Source: Bacillota bacterium (GTDB taxonomy: Bacteria; Bacillota_I; Bacilli_A; RF39; UBA660). From it: a stretch of 18,038 nt of DNA. A program made the position numbers and the translations under genes. The notes under the pieces were generated by a model, which was not told the DNA's origin, made no database searches, and saw nothing but the letters and a program-made list of their open reading frames with translations. The number at the start of each line of letters is the position of its first letter. Within the stretch, counting starts at the first letter, position 1. Where the stretch lies: the NCBI GenBank assembly GCA_023430885.1, contig JAEYYH010000022.1, positions 1-18,038 of the forward strand. Direction: 5' to 3'. Of the stretch, positions 1-7,003 are shown one piece after another.

Positions 1-1
1 T

Positions 2-2608
2 ACAAATCACTGGTATATAACAAGTTCTAGTTTCACAGAGCTTAAAGAATATATATTTATGCGCTGGGATAGAACAACACCACAACCTCCTTCAATAGTT
101 TTAGATACTTTAGAACCAGCAAAAGAAGTAAATGCAACAATAATCTATTCAAAAGATTTAGTAAAAAGACAGTATAAAGTAGTAGATGATGAAGGAAATA
201 CAGTAGTTGACTGGACAACATATAAATCACCAGTTAATATAAAAAATAATAATTATGTTATCTATGCACGCGGTCAAGATAATGCTGAAGTATGGTCAGA
301 AGAGACAATATATAAAGTAGTAAATATTGATGAAAACCAACCAGTTATAAAATTAACAACCGATTTAGTAACTCAAACGCAAAAACTTGGTATAAAAGTA
401 AGCGTTACAGATGATATAAAGGTAAGTAAAGTAAAATGGGCGAAAGGAATACTAGGTGAAAGTTATTTTGCAAGTGGCGGAAACGAAATAGCAAATGACA
501 GCATAGTTAGTATTACTGAAAACGCATATTATACTTTCTATGCAGAAGATGGTGTTGGGAACACACAAGTTTATACATTAAATGTTGAAAATATTGACCT
601 TACACCACCACTTATAAATATAAGTGCAGCTCCTGAAAATACAGTAGGGACAACATCACAAATAACAATTAATTATGGAGATTCAACAACAAAAGAGTTT
701 AAAATAGGAAGCAGCACAACATGGATGACATACAATGATGCTTTCTCTATTAATTCTTACACAATATTACAAAATAATTGGCAAAATTCAGATGGAACAG
801 TAACAATATTTGCTAGAGGAAAAGACACAGCAGGTAATGAGGTTATTGTTAGCAAGAAAATAGTAAATCTAGATTTAGATTTACCAAAAGCACCTGTAAT
901 AACATCTAATGCTGGATATGCTGAATTGACATCATATGGAGTGACATTAGATGCTACAACAACAATTGCATATGATTCAAGAACTGATATTGATAATTAT
1001 TATAGTATTGATAATGGAGTAACATGGAGTATATATACTGGACCATTTAATATGGCTAGTGGAATTTTACAAGCTAAAAGTGTTAAGAAAACAACAGGCT
1101 TACAAGTTGTTACAAATAAAACACTTGGTATGCCAGCTGATGCTTTAGGACCACTTGCATATGATGGCGATGATAATACATATTTTAACTTGCCAATTGC
1201 AGTAAATTCTAAATTAAAAGTTAATCAAAGTGTTCAAGGTAAAAAAATTAATATAACAACATCATTAGTCAATGGACATGTATATGGACTATCAGTTAAG
1301 TTTATTAATGCGGTCGGAACAGTGTTGACAAATACCAATATAACATCTAGTTCTAAGATAACGACGGCAATAACAGTACCGTTAGGGACAACAGAAATGG
1401 TTTTATATAGACAGAATTACACAAGCAACATATATGAAATAGTATTGTGTGATGAGCCAACATTTAGTGTAACAAATGGCTATATGTTAATACATGCAGA
1501 TCCAACAAAGGCAATAAAAAAACCATATCAAATGGTAACAATTAATTATTTTCCAACAAGTGTTCAAAGATTATATAAAATTGAAACTGGAGAGTGGAAA
1601 TCTTATAATGATCAACCTATTAAGGTAAATCAAGGTGAAACAATATATGCTAAGGGAATTGATGAGAGTAGTAATGAGACACGAATTGCATCAAATTATG
1701 TAGTTAATGTCACTGATGCTATAGGACACGAAGCTTATGATGGAGATATTAATACATATTTTAACTTGCCAATGGCAACAAATTCTAAATTAAAAATAGA
1801 TCAAAGTATTCAAGGTAAAAAAATTAATATAACAACATTACTAGTCAATGGACATGTATATGGACTATCGGTTAAATTTATTAATGCATCAGGGACAGTG
1901 TTAACAACAACCAATATAACATCCAATTCTAAGATAACTACGGCAATAACAGTACCGTTAGGGGCAACAGAAATGGTTTTATATAGACAGAATTATACAA
2001 CTAGCATATATGAAATAGTATTGTGTGATGAGCCAACATTTAGTGCCGTCAATGGTTATATATTATTACATAGTGATGTGACAAAAAAAATAGACAAACC
2101 ATATCAAATGGTAACAATTAATTATTTTACAACCAATGTCCAAAGATTATATATGATTGGAACCGGGGAGTGGCAATCATATAATGATCAACCTATTAGG
2201 GTAAATCAAGGTGAAACAATATATGCTAAAGGAATTGATGCAAATGGTAAGGAGACGCGAATTGTATCAAATTATGTAGTTAATGTTACTGATGCTATAG
2301 GACACGAAGCTTATGATGGAGATATTAATACGTATTTTAACTTGCCAATAACAACAAATTCTAAATTAAAAATAGATCAAAGTATTCAAGGTAAAAAAAT
2401 TAATATAACAACGCTACTAGTCAATGGACATGTATATGGATTATCAGTTAAGTTTGTTAATGCATCAGGGACAGTGTTGACAACCACCAATATAACATCT
2501 AATTCCAAGATAACTACGGCAATAACAGTACCGTTAGGGACAACAGAGATGATTTTGTATAGGCAAAATTATACAACTAGTGTACATGAAATGGTGATTT
2601 CAGATTAA
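2..2608 (+). CDS. Repeat-built surface protein, 5' end outside window
   Basis: The reading frame is open to the left edge: 19 sense codons precede the first in-window ATG at 59. That ATG has no ribosome binding site and reads as mid-protein, so the true start is very probably upstream. At least 868 residues are visible. Numbering from the ATG at 59, residues 1 to about 350 hold several Ig-like or chitobiase-C-like units (YxIDxGxW..Y..P, IYAKGxDxxGN). Residues 367-849 hold a 192-residue unit repeated at 367, 559 and 751. Each unit starts with a discoidin-like AYDGDxNTYFNLP stretch of about 99 residues, followed by an Ig-like stretch ending YAKGID..ETRI.SNYVVNVT; the third copy contains only the first part. 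There is no LPXTG motif and no C-terminal membrane helix. A secreted or surface adhesin/glycan-binding protein is the inference; the ligand is unknown. Confidence 0.75.
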   Translation, partial: TNHWYITSSSFTELKEYIFMRWDRTTPQPPSIVLDTLEPAKEVNATIIYSKDLVKRQYKVVDDEGNTVVDWTTYKSPVNIKNNNYVIYARGQDNAEVWSEETIYKVVNIDENQPVIKLTTDLVTQTQKLGIKVSVTDDIKVSKVKWAKGILGESYFASGGNEIANDSIVSITENAYYTFYAEDGVGNTQVYTLNVENIDLTPPLINISAAPENTVGTTSQITINYGDSTTKEFKIGSSTTWMTYNDAFSINSYTILQNNWQNSDGTVTIFARGKDTAGNEVIVSKKIVNLDLDLPKAPVITSNAGYAELTSYGVTLDATTTIAYDSRTDIDNYYSIDNGVTWSIYTGPFNMASGILQAKSVKKTTGLQVVTNKTLGMPADALGPLAYDGDDNTYFNLPIAVNSKLKVNQSVQGKKINITTSLVNGHVYGLSVKFINAVGTVLTNTNITSSSKITTAITVPLGTTEMVLYRQNYTSNIYEIVLCDEPTFSVTNGYMLIHADPTKAIKKPYQMVTINYFPTSVQRLYKIETGEWKSYNDQPIKVNQGETIYAKGIDESSNETRIASNYVVNVTDAIGHEAYDGDINTYFNLPMATNSKLKIDQSIQGKKINITTLLVNGHVYGLSVKFINASGTVLTTTNITSNSKITTAITVPLGATEMVLYRQNYTTSIYEIVLCDEPTFSAVNGYILLHSDVTKKIDKPYQMVTINYFTTNVQRLYMIGTGEWQSYNDQPIRVNQGETIYAKGIDANGKETRIVSNYVVNVTDAIGHEAYDGDINTYFNLPITTNSKLKIDQSIQGKKINITTLLVNGHVYGLSVKFVNASGTVLTTTNITSNSKITTAITVPLGTTEMILYRQNYTTSVHEMVISD
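1157..2605 (+). repeat. 576-bp in-frame tandem repeat, 2.5 copies
   Basis: Copies begin at 1157, 1733 and 2309, each at the GCxTATGATGG segment encoding AYDGD. The period is exactly 576 bp (192 codons) both times. The third copy stops after about 99 codons at the gene's end. Copies 2 and 3 differ at about 10 of 99 residues, and copy 1 is slightly more diverged. This fits recent unit duplication or gene conversion. Confidence 0.95.
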
Positions 2609-2655
2609 CTAGATAATTATATATTAAAAATAAGATATTCAAAAAAAATTTAAAG

Positions 2656-2716
2656 CGCCACTACAGTAGATACAATAAAATAGATTGTGTCAAAGCTACT
2701 GTCAGTGGTGTTTTTA
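2656..2716 (+). terminator. Two-stem rho-independent terminator after the repeat protein
   Basis: An outer stem pairs CCACTACAGTAG (2658-2669) with CTACTGTCAGTGG (2696-2708, one bulged C). An inner stem pairs ATACAAT (2670-2676) with ATTGTGT (2684-2690). A TTTTT run follows at 2711-2715. It lies about 50 nt after the stop codon. Confidence 0.85.
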
Positions 2717-2932
2717 TATAAACAAAAACATATAAATAGTTGAAGTTTGTAAACTAGTAGTTGTTTTATCTGTATTTATTTTATATTTATAATCATCAGA
2801 CCAAAATATAATGCAATAATATTTTGTTAGTAATAATGCAAAAATGATGTGTAAGACAAAACTGAATAGGTGTTAGTGATTTTAGAATGACATATATAAA
2901 AATAAGATTCATATAATTATAGGGGTGATATT
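2717..2932. other. Intergenic stretch without a gene
   Basis: Highly AT-rich. I see no tRNA, riboswitch or convincing vegetative promoter. Several TATAAT-like hexamers occur, but none has a well-spaced -35 box. The promoter of yabG must lie here, and a CATATAAT element at 2910-2917 is a weak mother-cell sigma candidate. Confidence 0.5.
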
Positions 2933-3721
2933 ATGTATAAAAAGGGGGATCTCGTAACAAGAGACTCTTATAATAATGATACTATTTTTGTTATTATAGA
3001 TATTGATGAAGATGACGATGTATATTATTTGAAGGGCGTACATGTTAGACTGTATGCTGATTCAAATTCAAGCGATTTAGTAAGGTATAAAGAAGTTTTA
3101 AAAAATGATGAAGAAAAGGAAATAATATCACGTATCAAAAAAGAGTTGAATTTAGATCGCGATGATTATTTCTATTTACCTGGTAAAATTCTTCATATTG
3201 ATGGTGACCGAGATTATATGGAGAAATGCTTAAAATATTACAAAAATGTAGGTCTAATGGCGATAGGTAAAGTTGAAAAAGAAGACATAGTTCCTGAAAA
3301 AATTGAACAGTGGATAAAAGAATATAAACCAAGCATTGTTGTTATAACTGGCCACGACGCATATTATAAAAGAAAAGGGAAACAAGATGATCCAGAAGCA
3401 TATAGAAACAGCAGTAATTTTGTTGAATCAATAAAAGCGGTGCGTGCTGTTGAAATGAGTCATGAAAAACTTATTATTATAGCAGGTGCTTGTCAATCAA
3501 ATTATGAGGAATTAATAAAAGCTGGTGCAAATTTTGCATCAAGTCCCAAGAGAACCAACATTCATGCGCTTGATCCAGCAATAATAGCAAGTTTAATGGC
3601 TTTAGCTGATTGTAATAAAGAAATAGATATAAAGAAAGTTCTCGAATCTACTACGAGAGGCGCAAACGGAATGGGTGGAATAAAAACAAAAGGTACTATG
3701 TATATAGGGTATCCTAGATAG
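2933..3721 (+). CDS. yabG: YabG, sporulation-specific cysteine protease
   Basis: 262 residues, close to the roughly 290 of Bacillus YabG. YabG is a mother-cell protease that trims spore coat proteins and, in Bacillus, helps prepare coat proteins for transglutaminase cross-linking. The N-terminal half carries the YabG pattern GDLVTRDSY and VRLYADSNSSDLV. The core carries YLPGKILHIDGD, the ITGHDAY motif with His141, and GACQS with Cys187. These are the His and Cys reported as essential in the family. GANFASSPKRTNIHALDP follows at 198-215. ATG 2933 sits behind a strong AGGGGTGAT site. veg follows 7 nt after the stop, so the two are probably one transcript. Identity is very secure. Confidence 0.96.
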   Translation: MYKKGDLVTRDSYNNDTIFVIIDIDEDDDVYYLKGVHVRLYADSNSSDLVRYKEVLKNDEEKEIISRIKKELNLDRDDYFYLPGKILHIDGDRDYMEKCLKYYKNVGLMAIGKVEKEDIVPEKIEQWIKEYKPSIVVITGHDAYYKRKGKQDDPEAYRNSSNFVESIKAVRAVEMSHEKLIIIAGACQSNYEELIKAGANFASSPKRTNIHALDPAIIASLMALADCNKEIDIKKVLESTTRGANGMGGIKTKGTMYIGYPR

Positions 3722-3728
3722 GAGATAG

Positions 3729-3947
3729 ATGAACATAGATATTGTAAAAGAAGAACTAGAAAACAATATAGGCAAAGAAGTATATATAAAATATAACTTA
3801 GGACGTAATAAAATTGAAAAATATAGTGCAACCATAAAGGAATTATATAATTTTATATTTATAGTTGAAATAAAAGAAACAAGTGAATTGAAATCTTTTA
3901 TGTATAGCGATATTATAACTAATACAATAAAGCTATATTACAAGTAA
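3729..3947 (+). CDS. veg: Veg family protein
   Basis: 72 residues. The pattern IGKEVYIKYNLGRNKIEKYSA, then FIFIVEI and SDIITNTIKLYY, matches Veg, which in Bacillus reads [20 protein letters not shown] then VFVI and YADILTETVEL. Veg is a small SH3-like-fold protein, abundant in Bacillus and linked to biofilm matrix expression and spore outgrowth. The place directly after yabG is the same as in Bacillus and settles the call. The yabG stop codon overlaps the ribosome binding site (TAGGAGATAG), so translation is probably coupled. The basic GGRRK stretch of Bacillus is reduced to LGRNK here. No terminator is visible after it. Confidence 0.85.
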   Translation: MNIDIVKEELENNIGKEVYIKYNLGRNKIEKYSATIKELYNFIFIVEIKETSELKSFMYSDIITNTIKLYYK

Positions 3948-3993
3948 ATTAACCTAGAGTAAATATAATAAAAAATATGTTGATTTTTGTCAC

Positions 3994-4024
3994 TTATTGT
4001 TATACAATAAAGTTGTAGTATAAT
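3994..4024 (+). promoter_or_regulatory. spoVG promoter with palindromic operator candidate
   Basis: TTGTTA (3997-4002), a 16-nt spacer and TATAAT (4019-4024) form a good sigma-A promoter. A palindrome TTATTGT-tat-ACAATAA (3994-4010) covers the -35 box and could be a repressor site. Bacillus spoVG is repressed by AbrB and uses sigma-H, but I see no clear sigma-H match. Confidence 0.65.
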
Positions 4025-4041
4025 CGAGAGGAGAGATAGAC

Positions 4042-4299
4042 TTGAAAATAACGTCAGTAAATGTTCGTAAGGTCGAAAAAGAAGATTCAAGAATGAAGGG
4101 AATAGCATCTGTCCTATTAGATGATAGTTTTGCTATTCACGATATTCGTATAATTGAAGGGGACAATGGCTTATTTATAGCAATGCCAAGTCGTAAAACA
4201 GCAACGGGTGGTTATCGTGATATAGTACACCCAATTAATCCGGAAACTAGAAAAGAATTTGAAGATGCAATTCTAGAAGCTTATAAAAAAGAAGCATAA
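4042..4299 (+). CDS. spoVG: SpoVG, nucleic-acid-binding regulator
   Basis: 85 residues, typical for the family (about 84-97). SpoVG is a small dimeric RNA/DNA-binding protein that affects asymmetric septation, cortex formation and, in other Firmicutes, capsule and virulence genes. The diagnostic segments are MKITSVNVRKV, KGIASVLLDDSFAIHDIRII and GLFIAMPSRK, followed by YRDIVHPINPETR. The start codon is TTG at 4042. It is chosen because GAGAGGAGAG lies just upstream and the family N-terminus begins exactly there. The gene has its own promoter (3997-4024) and terminator (4299-4321), so it is a single-gene unit inside the spore block. Confidence 0.96.
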   Translation: MKITSVNVRKVEKEDSRMKGIASVLLDDSFAIHDIRIIEGDNGLFIAMPSRKTATGGYRDIVHPINPETRKEFEDAILEAYKKEA

Positions 4300-4321
4300 A
4301 CTCGTATTAACGAGTTTTTTT
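4299..4321 (+). terminator. spoVG terminator
   Basis: AACTCGT (4299-4305), a 4-nt loop ATTA, ACGAGTT (4310-4316) and a T run to 4321. It begins at the last base of the stop codon. Confidence 0.9.
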
Positions 4322-4363
4322 CATATTATTATATATTTAACATATAATTTATTAGGTGATAAT

Positions 4364-4651
4364 GTGGACAAGACTGATATAATATCAAATTATAATCATA
4401 ATATAACAATTAATGAAAGAAAAAATATTGTTATATCAGGAGTAAAAAAAATAGATAGTTTTGATGATGAAGAATTTCTTTTGGAAACTTCTATGGGATA
4501 TTTAATTATAAAGGGAACATCATTAGAAATAATAAAGTTAGATACTTATCAAGGTAATGTATCTATAAAAGGTAAAGTCAATAGCATAAATTACTTGGAA
4601 AACAATAAAAAAGAAAAAGAAGAAAGTATGTTTAATAAACTATTTAAATGA
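4364..4651 (+). CDS. yabP: YabP, spore cortex formation protein
   Basis: 95 residues. The signature ISGVKKIDSFDDEEFLLET, SMGYLIIKG and GNVSIKGKV matches the YabP/YqfC family, and the C-terminal MFNKLFK resembles the GLFSKLFK end of Bacillus YabP. In Bacillus, YabP is made in the mother cell, localises to the outer forespore membrane and is needed for cortex formation. The start is GTG at 4364 behind AGGTGATAAT; the ATG at 4362 is out of frame and soon stops. The stop overlaps the yabQ start (ATGA at 4648-4651), so the two are translationally coupled. yabP-yabQ-divIC is the Bacillus order. Confidence 0.92.
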   Translation: MDKTDIISNYNHNITINERKNIVISGVKKIDSFDDEEFLLETSMGYLIIKGTSLEIIKLDTYQGNVSIKGKVNSINYLENNKKEKEESMFNKLFK

Positions 4652-4923
4652 TGGATTTAATAACTCAAATTAAATTAGTTCTTTTTTCTTTTTTATTTGG
4701 TATTTTCTTTGCTTTTATGCTTGATGTAAACTGTAAATATATAAAAAGTAAACACAAAATATATCGTGCCGTTTTTACTGTAGTTTTTATGCTTTTTCAT
4801 GTTTTATTGTATTTTTGGATTTTACAAAAAATAAATAGTGGAATTTTACATTATTACAGTTTTCTATGTATACTAATAGGAATGCTTGTCCAAAACTTTG
4901 TTGTTAAAGCTTTAAAAAAATGA
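4648..4923 (+). CDS. yabQ: YabQ, spore cortex membrane protein
   Basis: 91 residues with three predicted membrane helices, about residues 4-24, 39-62 and 68-88. YabQ works with YabP at the forespore outer membrane and is required for cortex assembly in Bacillus. The call rests on this topology, the early FxxGxxxAFMLDV segment, and the position between yabP and divIC. It is much shorter than Bacillus YabQ (about 211 residues, recalled) but contains the conserved core. It has no separate ribosome binding site; the start ATG 4648 overlaps the yabP stop. A second in-frame ATG at 4651 is also possible. Confidence 0.85.
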   Translation: MMDLITQIKLVLFSFLFGIFFAFMLDVNCKYIKSKHKIYRAVFTVVFMLFHVLLYFWILQKINSGILHYYSFLCILIGMLVQNFVVKALKK

Positions 4924-4952
4924 TATACTTGTTTAAGAATAGAGGTGATAGT

Positions 4953-5375
4953 ATGAATAAGAAAAAAGTAAGTAAGAATGTCAAGCGTAGGTTGACATTA
5001 TTAGGACCGATTTTTATAGGAGTTTTTATTGTTTGTACTATTACTATATTTACTTATGTTTATAAAATTCAATCATTAAGAAAAGAACAGACGGAACTTA
5101 ATGAAAAATTGCAGGGCTTACAAAATGAAGAAGAAAAATTAAGCAGCGAAATAAGTAAATTGAAGGATCCTGAATATATAGCTAAATATGCTCGTGAAAA
5201 TTATTATTATACAAAAGATGGAGAATACGTAATTAAAATAGAGGAAAAAGAATCAACAGAAACAGCAAAGGAAGTTGAAAATAATAGATATTTTTATATT
5301 GTAGCGGCTGTTTTAATAATATTGGTTATTCTTTTATTATTTATAAAATCTTTAATCAAAAAAAGGAACAAGTAA
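4953..5375 (+). CDS. divIC: DivIC/FtsB-like division protein with extra C-terminal membrane helix
   Basis: 140 residues. DivIC forms the septal complex with DivIB and FtsL that activates cell-wall synthesis at division. Visible parts are a basic N-terminus (residues 1-13), membrane helix about 15-36, a coiled coil 38-70 (IQSLRKEQTELNEKLQGLQ), and the family motif KDPEYIAKYARENYYYTKDGE at 71-91. The start is ATG 4953 because AGAGGTGAT lies 6 nt upstream; an in-frame ATG at 4920 overlaps yabQ but has no binding site. Unusually, residues 114-131 form a second strong membrane helix followed by KSLIKKRNK, so both ends would be cytoplasmic. Bacillus DivIC has a single helix. It follows yabQ as in Bacillus. 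Confidence 0.9.
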   Translation: MNKKKVSKNVKRRLTLLGPIFIGVFIVCTITIFTYVYKIQSLRKEQTELNEKLQGLQNEEEKLSSEISKLKDPEYIAKYARENYYYTKDGEYVIKIEEKESTETAKEVENNRYFYIVAAVLIILVILLLFIKSLIKKRNK

Positions 5376-5386
5376 TTGTTCCTTTT
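5361..5386. terminator. Bidirectional terminator between divIC and lemA
   Basis: AAAAGGAACAA (5361-5371), loop GTAA, TTGTTCCTTTT (5376-5386). The divIC stop TAA lies in the loop and the lemA stop overlaps the right arm. A/T runs on both sides allow use in both directions. Confidence 0.85.
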
Positions 5387-5924
5387 ATAATTTAATTTCG
5401 TTTTTATTTTTATTTATTTCTTTTCCGTCAAAGTAGTTTTTATTCTTAAACTTACATAATAAACCAACAACATTTGAAGGAAATGATTTAACCATTTTAT
5501 TATAATCTGTAATAATATCATTATAATATTTTCTTAATGCTTCAATTTCTGCTTCGGTTTCGTTTATGCTTAATTCTATTTTCATAAACCCTTCACATTT
5601 TTTTAAATCTTTATGTTCTTCTTTATATTTGTTAAATTCATTTATAGCATCATAAATTTTTCTATCTAAATCAAAATTAGTTAATTTTTGAGATCGAAGA
5701 TCAGATAAATCTTCTAAAACTTTCTTTTCATCAGTATTAGACTTAATAACACCAATAGATTTATTTAATAAATCATATCTTTTTCTTAGAATAGAATCAA
5801 TATTTGCCTCTGCCTCATTAATTCTAATAATATAACTTTGAAATCTATTAAATGTATTTATGTGCCAAATCATTATAATGCATAAAATTACAATGATGAA
5901 AATTAGTGCCATTATTATATCCAT
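5385..5924 (-). CDS. lemA: LemA family membrane protein
   Basis: 179 residues, usual family length. A single N-terminal membrane helix (about 3-21) is followed by the long helical LemA domain. Family landmarks are the Asn/Arg-rich NRFQSYIIRINEAEANIDSI, then RKRYDLLNKSI, a central ENFM-like CEGFMKIE, INETEAEIEALRKYYND and the C-terminal FPSNVVG..CKFKNKNYF. LemA proteins are membrane-anchored helical bundles of uncertain role, sometimes linked to TPM-domain or M48-protease partners; none is beside it here. Start ATG 5924 follows GGTGAT. It lies 42 nt downstream of gerQ on the same strand and is probably co-transcribed. Confidence 0.92.
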   Translation of the reverse strand: MDIIMALIFIIVILCIIMIWHINTFNRFQSYIIRINEAEANIDSILRKRYDLLNKSIGVIKSNTDEKKVLEDLSDLRSQKLTNFDLDRKIYDAINEFNKYKEEHKDLKKCEGFMKIELSINETEAEIEALRKYYNDIITDYNKMVKSFPSNVVGLLCKFKNKNYFDGKEINKNKNEIKL

Positions 5925-5966
5925 ATTTTATCACCATTTTAATTATAACAAGAATTAGTTATTTTT

Positions 5967-6335
5967 TCAATCGATATCTACAAATTTTGTATCATAGTTT
6001 ATTTTCTCATCAAATTCAATGTAATCAACATAAATCATTAAAATTAATGTCCATTTTCCTGTAGTAGGATTACTTAATATTATGTGATCTCTACCTGATT
6101 GCTCAATTATTCCTGAAAATGTTTTACTCTTATATTCTGGAGCCGCATCAGCAAAAGATGCATATACAGTTACTTTTTTTCCTTTATTTTGTCTTAATAT
6201 ATTCTCAATATAAGATTGTTCAAATGGAATTTCTGATGTGTAAGCCGGTGGCATATTTTGTTGATTTGGAACTGGACTATTGCCAGTATATAGGGGACTT
6301 CCCGGAAAAATAGCATTATTATAATTATTATTCAT
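5967..6335 (-). CDS. gerQ: GerQ, spore coat protein
   Basis: 122 residues. GerQ is an inner-coat protein required for localisation and function of the cortex-lytic enzyme CwlJ during germination. The signature is nearly canonical: PFEQSYIENILRQNKGK, VTVYASF, FSGIIEQSGRDHIILS, TGKWTLILMIYVDYIEFDE. An Asn/Pro/Tyr-rich tail of about 37 residues precedes the core. The start is ATG 6335 with AGGATGAT upstream; the longer frame from 6371 has no binding site. Bacillus GerQ is cross-linked by transglutaminase through N-terminal lysines; this tail has no lysine before the core. YabG, also in this window, is known to assist that cross-linking in Bacillus. lemA follows. Confidence 0.95.
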   Translation of the reverse strand: MNNNYNNAIFPGSPLYTGNSPVPNQQNMPPAYTSEIPFEQSYIENILRQNKGKKVTVYASFADAAPEYKSKTFSGIIEQSGRDHIILSNPTTGKWTLILMIYVDYIEFDEKINYDTKFVDID

Positions 6336-6375
6336 ATAATCATCCTTTCCGTAAAGTATATTAAAAATCACTATT

Positions 6376-6409
6376 TTTATACCTACAAATGGCGTAGTTA
6401 TGGTATAAT
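6376..6409. promoter_or_regulatory. Overlapping divergent promoters of gerQ and pduL
   Basis: Rightward: an extended -10 TGGTATAAT (6401-6409) leading to pduL, with no good -35. Leftward: GGTATAAA read on the minus strand (6383-6376) toward gerQ. The two GGTATA hexamers form an inverted repeat (6378-6383 and 6402-6407), and each -35 region overlaps the other's -10. The rightward promoter is the surer of the two. Confidence 0.55.
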
Positions 6410-6427
6410 TTTAAAGGAGGAAATAGT

Positions 6428-7003
6428 ATGGAAATAACAGTAGGTGTATCAAATAGACACGTTCATTTAAATGAAGAAAATTATAAAAAATTATTTGGTG
6501 ATGCTCCACTAGAATGCATCAAAGAGATAAATCAACCAGGACAATTTTCAAGTAATCAAAAAGTAACAATAAAAACGAAAAAAGGTGAGATAGAGAATGT
6601 AAGAATTCTTGGGCCTTTAAGATTATATAATCAAGTTGAAATTTCAAAAACTGATGCGTTTAAGTTAGGTCTTAATCCACCAGTTAGAGATTCTGGGGAT
6701 TTAGCTGGAAGTGAAGAAATCACTTTGGTTGGTCCAAATGGAGAAATAACACTTGAAGAAGGGTGTATTATTGCAACTCGTCATATTCACATAACTCCAG
6801 CTCAAATGCAAGAATTTGGATTTAATGGTCTTACTAAAGTAAAAGTGAGACTTAATGGTGAAAAAGGCGGAATTATTGATAATGTATACTTGAAAGTGGC
6901 AGAAAATAGTTTTTTTGAACTTCATATTGATACTGATGATGGTAACGGTCATCTAGTAAATCAAGGCGACGTTTGTACTATAATAACAAATAATGAAATT
7001 TAG
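6428..7003 (+). CDS. pduL: PduL-type phosphate acyltransferase
   Basis: 191 residues. It interconverts acyl-CoA and acyl phosphate (propanoyl or acetyl) using two zinc ions. PduL has two duplicated beta-barrel halves. The ligand residues are visible: HVH at 11-13, Glu71, RHIH with His119 and His121, and His166 in FELHIDTDDGNG. It has no N-terminal encapsulation extension, and no microcompartment shell gene is present. A housekeeping acetate-forming phosphotransacetylase is therefore the likely role; no acetate kinase is in the window. ATG 6428 follows a perfect AAAGGAGG. It overlaps the next gene by 11 nt. Confidence 0.94.
   Translation: MEITVGVSNRHVHLNEENYKKLFGDAPLECIKEINQPGQFSSNQKVTIKTKKGEIENVRILGPLRLYNQVEISKTDAFKLGLNPPVRDSGDLAGSEEITLVGPNGEITLEEGCIIATRHIHITPAQMQEFGFNGLTKVKVRLNGEKGGIIDNVYLKVAENSFFELHIDTDDGNGHLVNQGDVCTIITNNEI

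Noticed and set aside
2890..2917. ACATATAT plus CATATAAT as a sigma-E/K promoter for yabG
   Set aside because: The -10 is close to consensus, but the -35 is weak and the predicted start at about 2922 would fall inside the ribosome binding site, leaving almost no leader. Kept only as a weak candidate.
3562..3835. Minus-strand open frames over yabG and veg
   Set aside because: Antisense to two clearly identified genes, with no binding sites and low-complexity hydrophobic translation.
3987..4024. TTGTCA as the spoVG -35 box
   Set aside because: The distance to TATAAT is 26 nt; TTGTTA at 3997-4002 with 16 nt is the better fit.
4920..4952. Upstream ATG for divIC overlapping yabQ
   Set aside because: No ribosome binding site; the ATG at 4953 has AGAGGTGAT and gives the usual basic N-terminus.
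6336..6371. Longer GerQ from 6371
   Set aside because: No binding site, and it would run into the promoter region; ATG 6335 has AGGATGAT.
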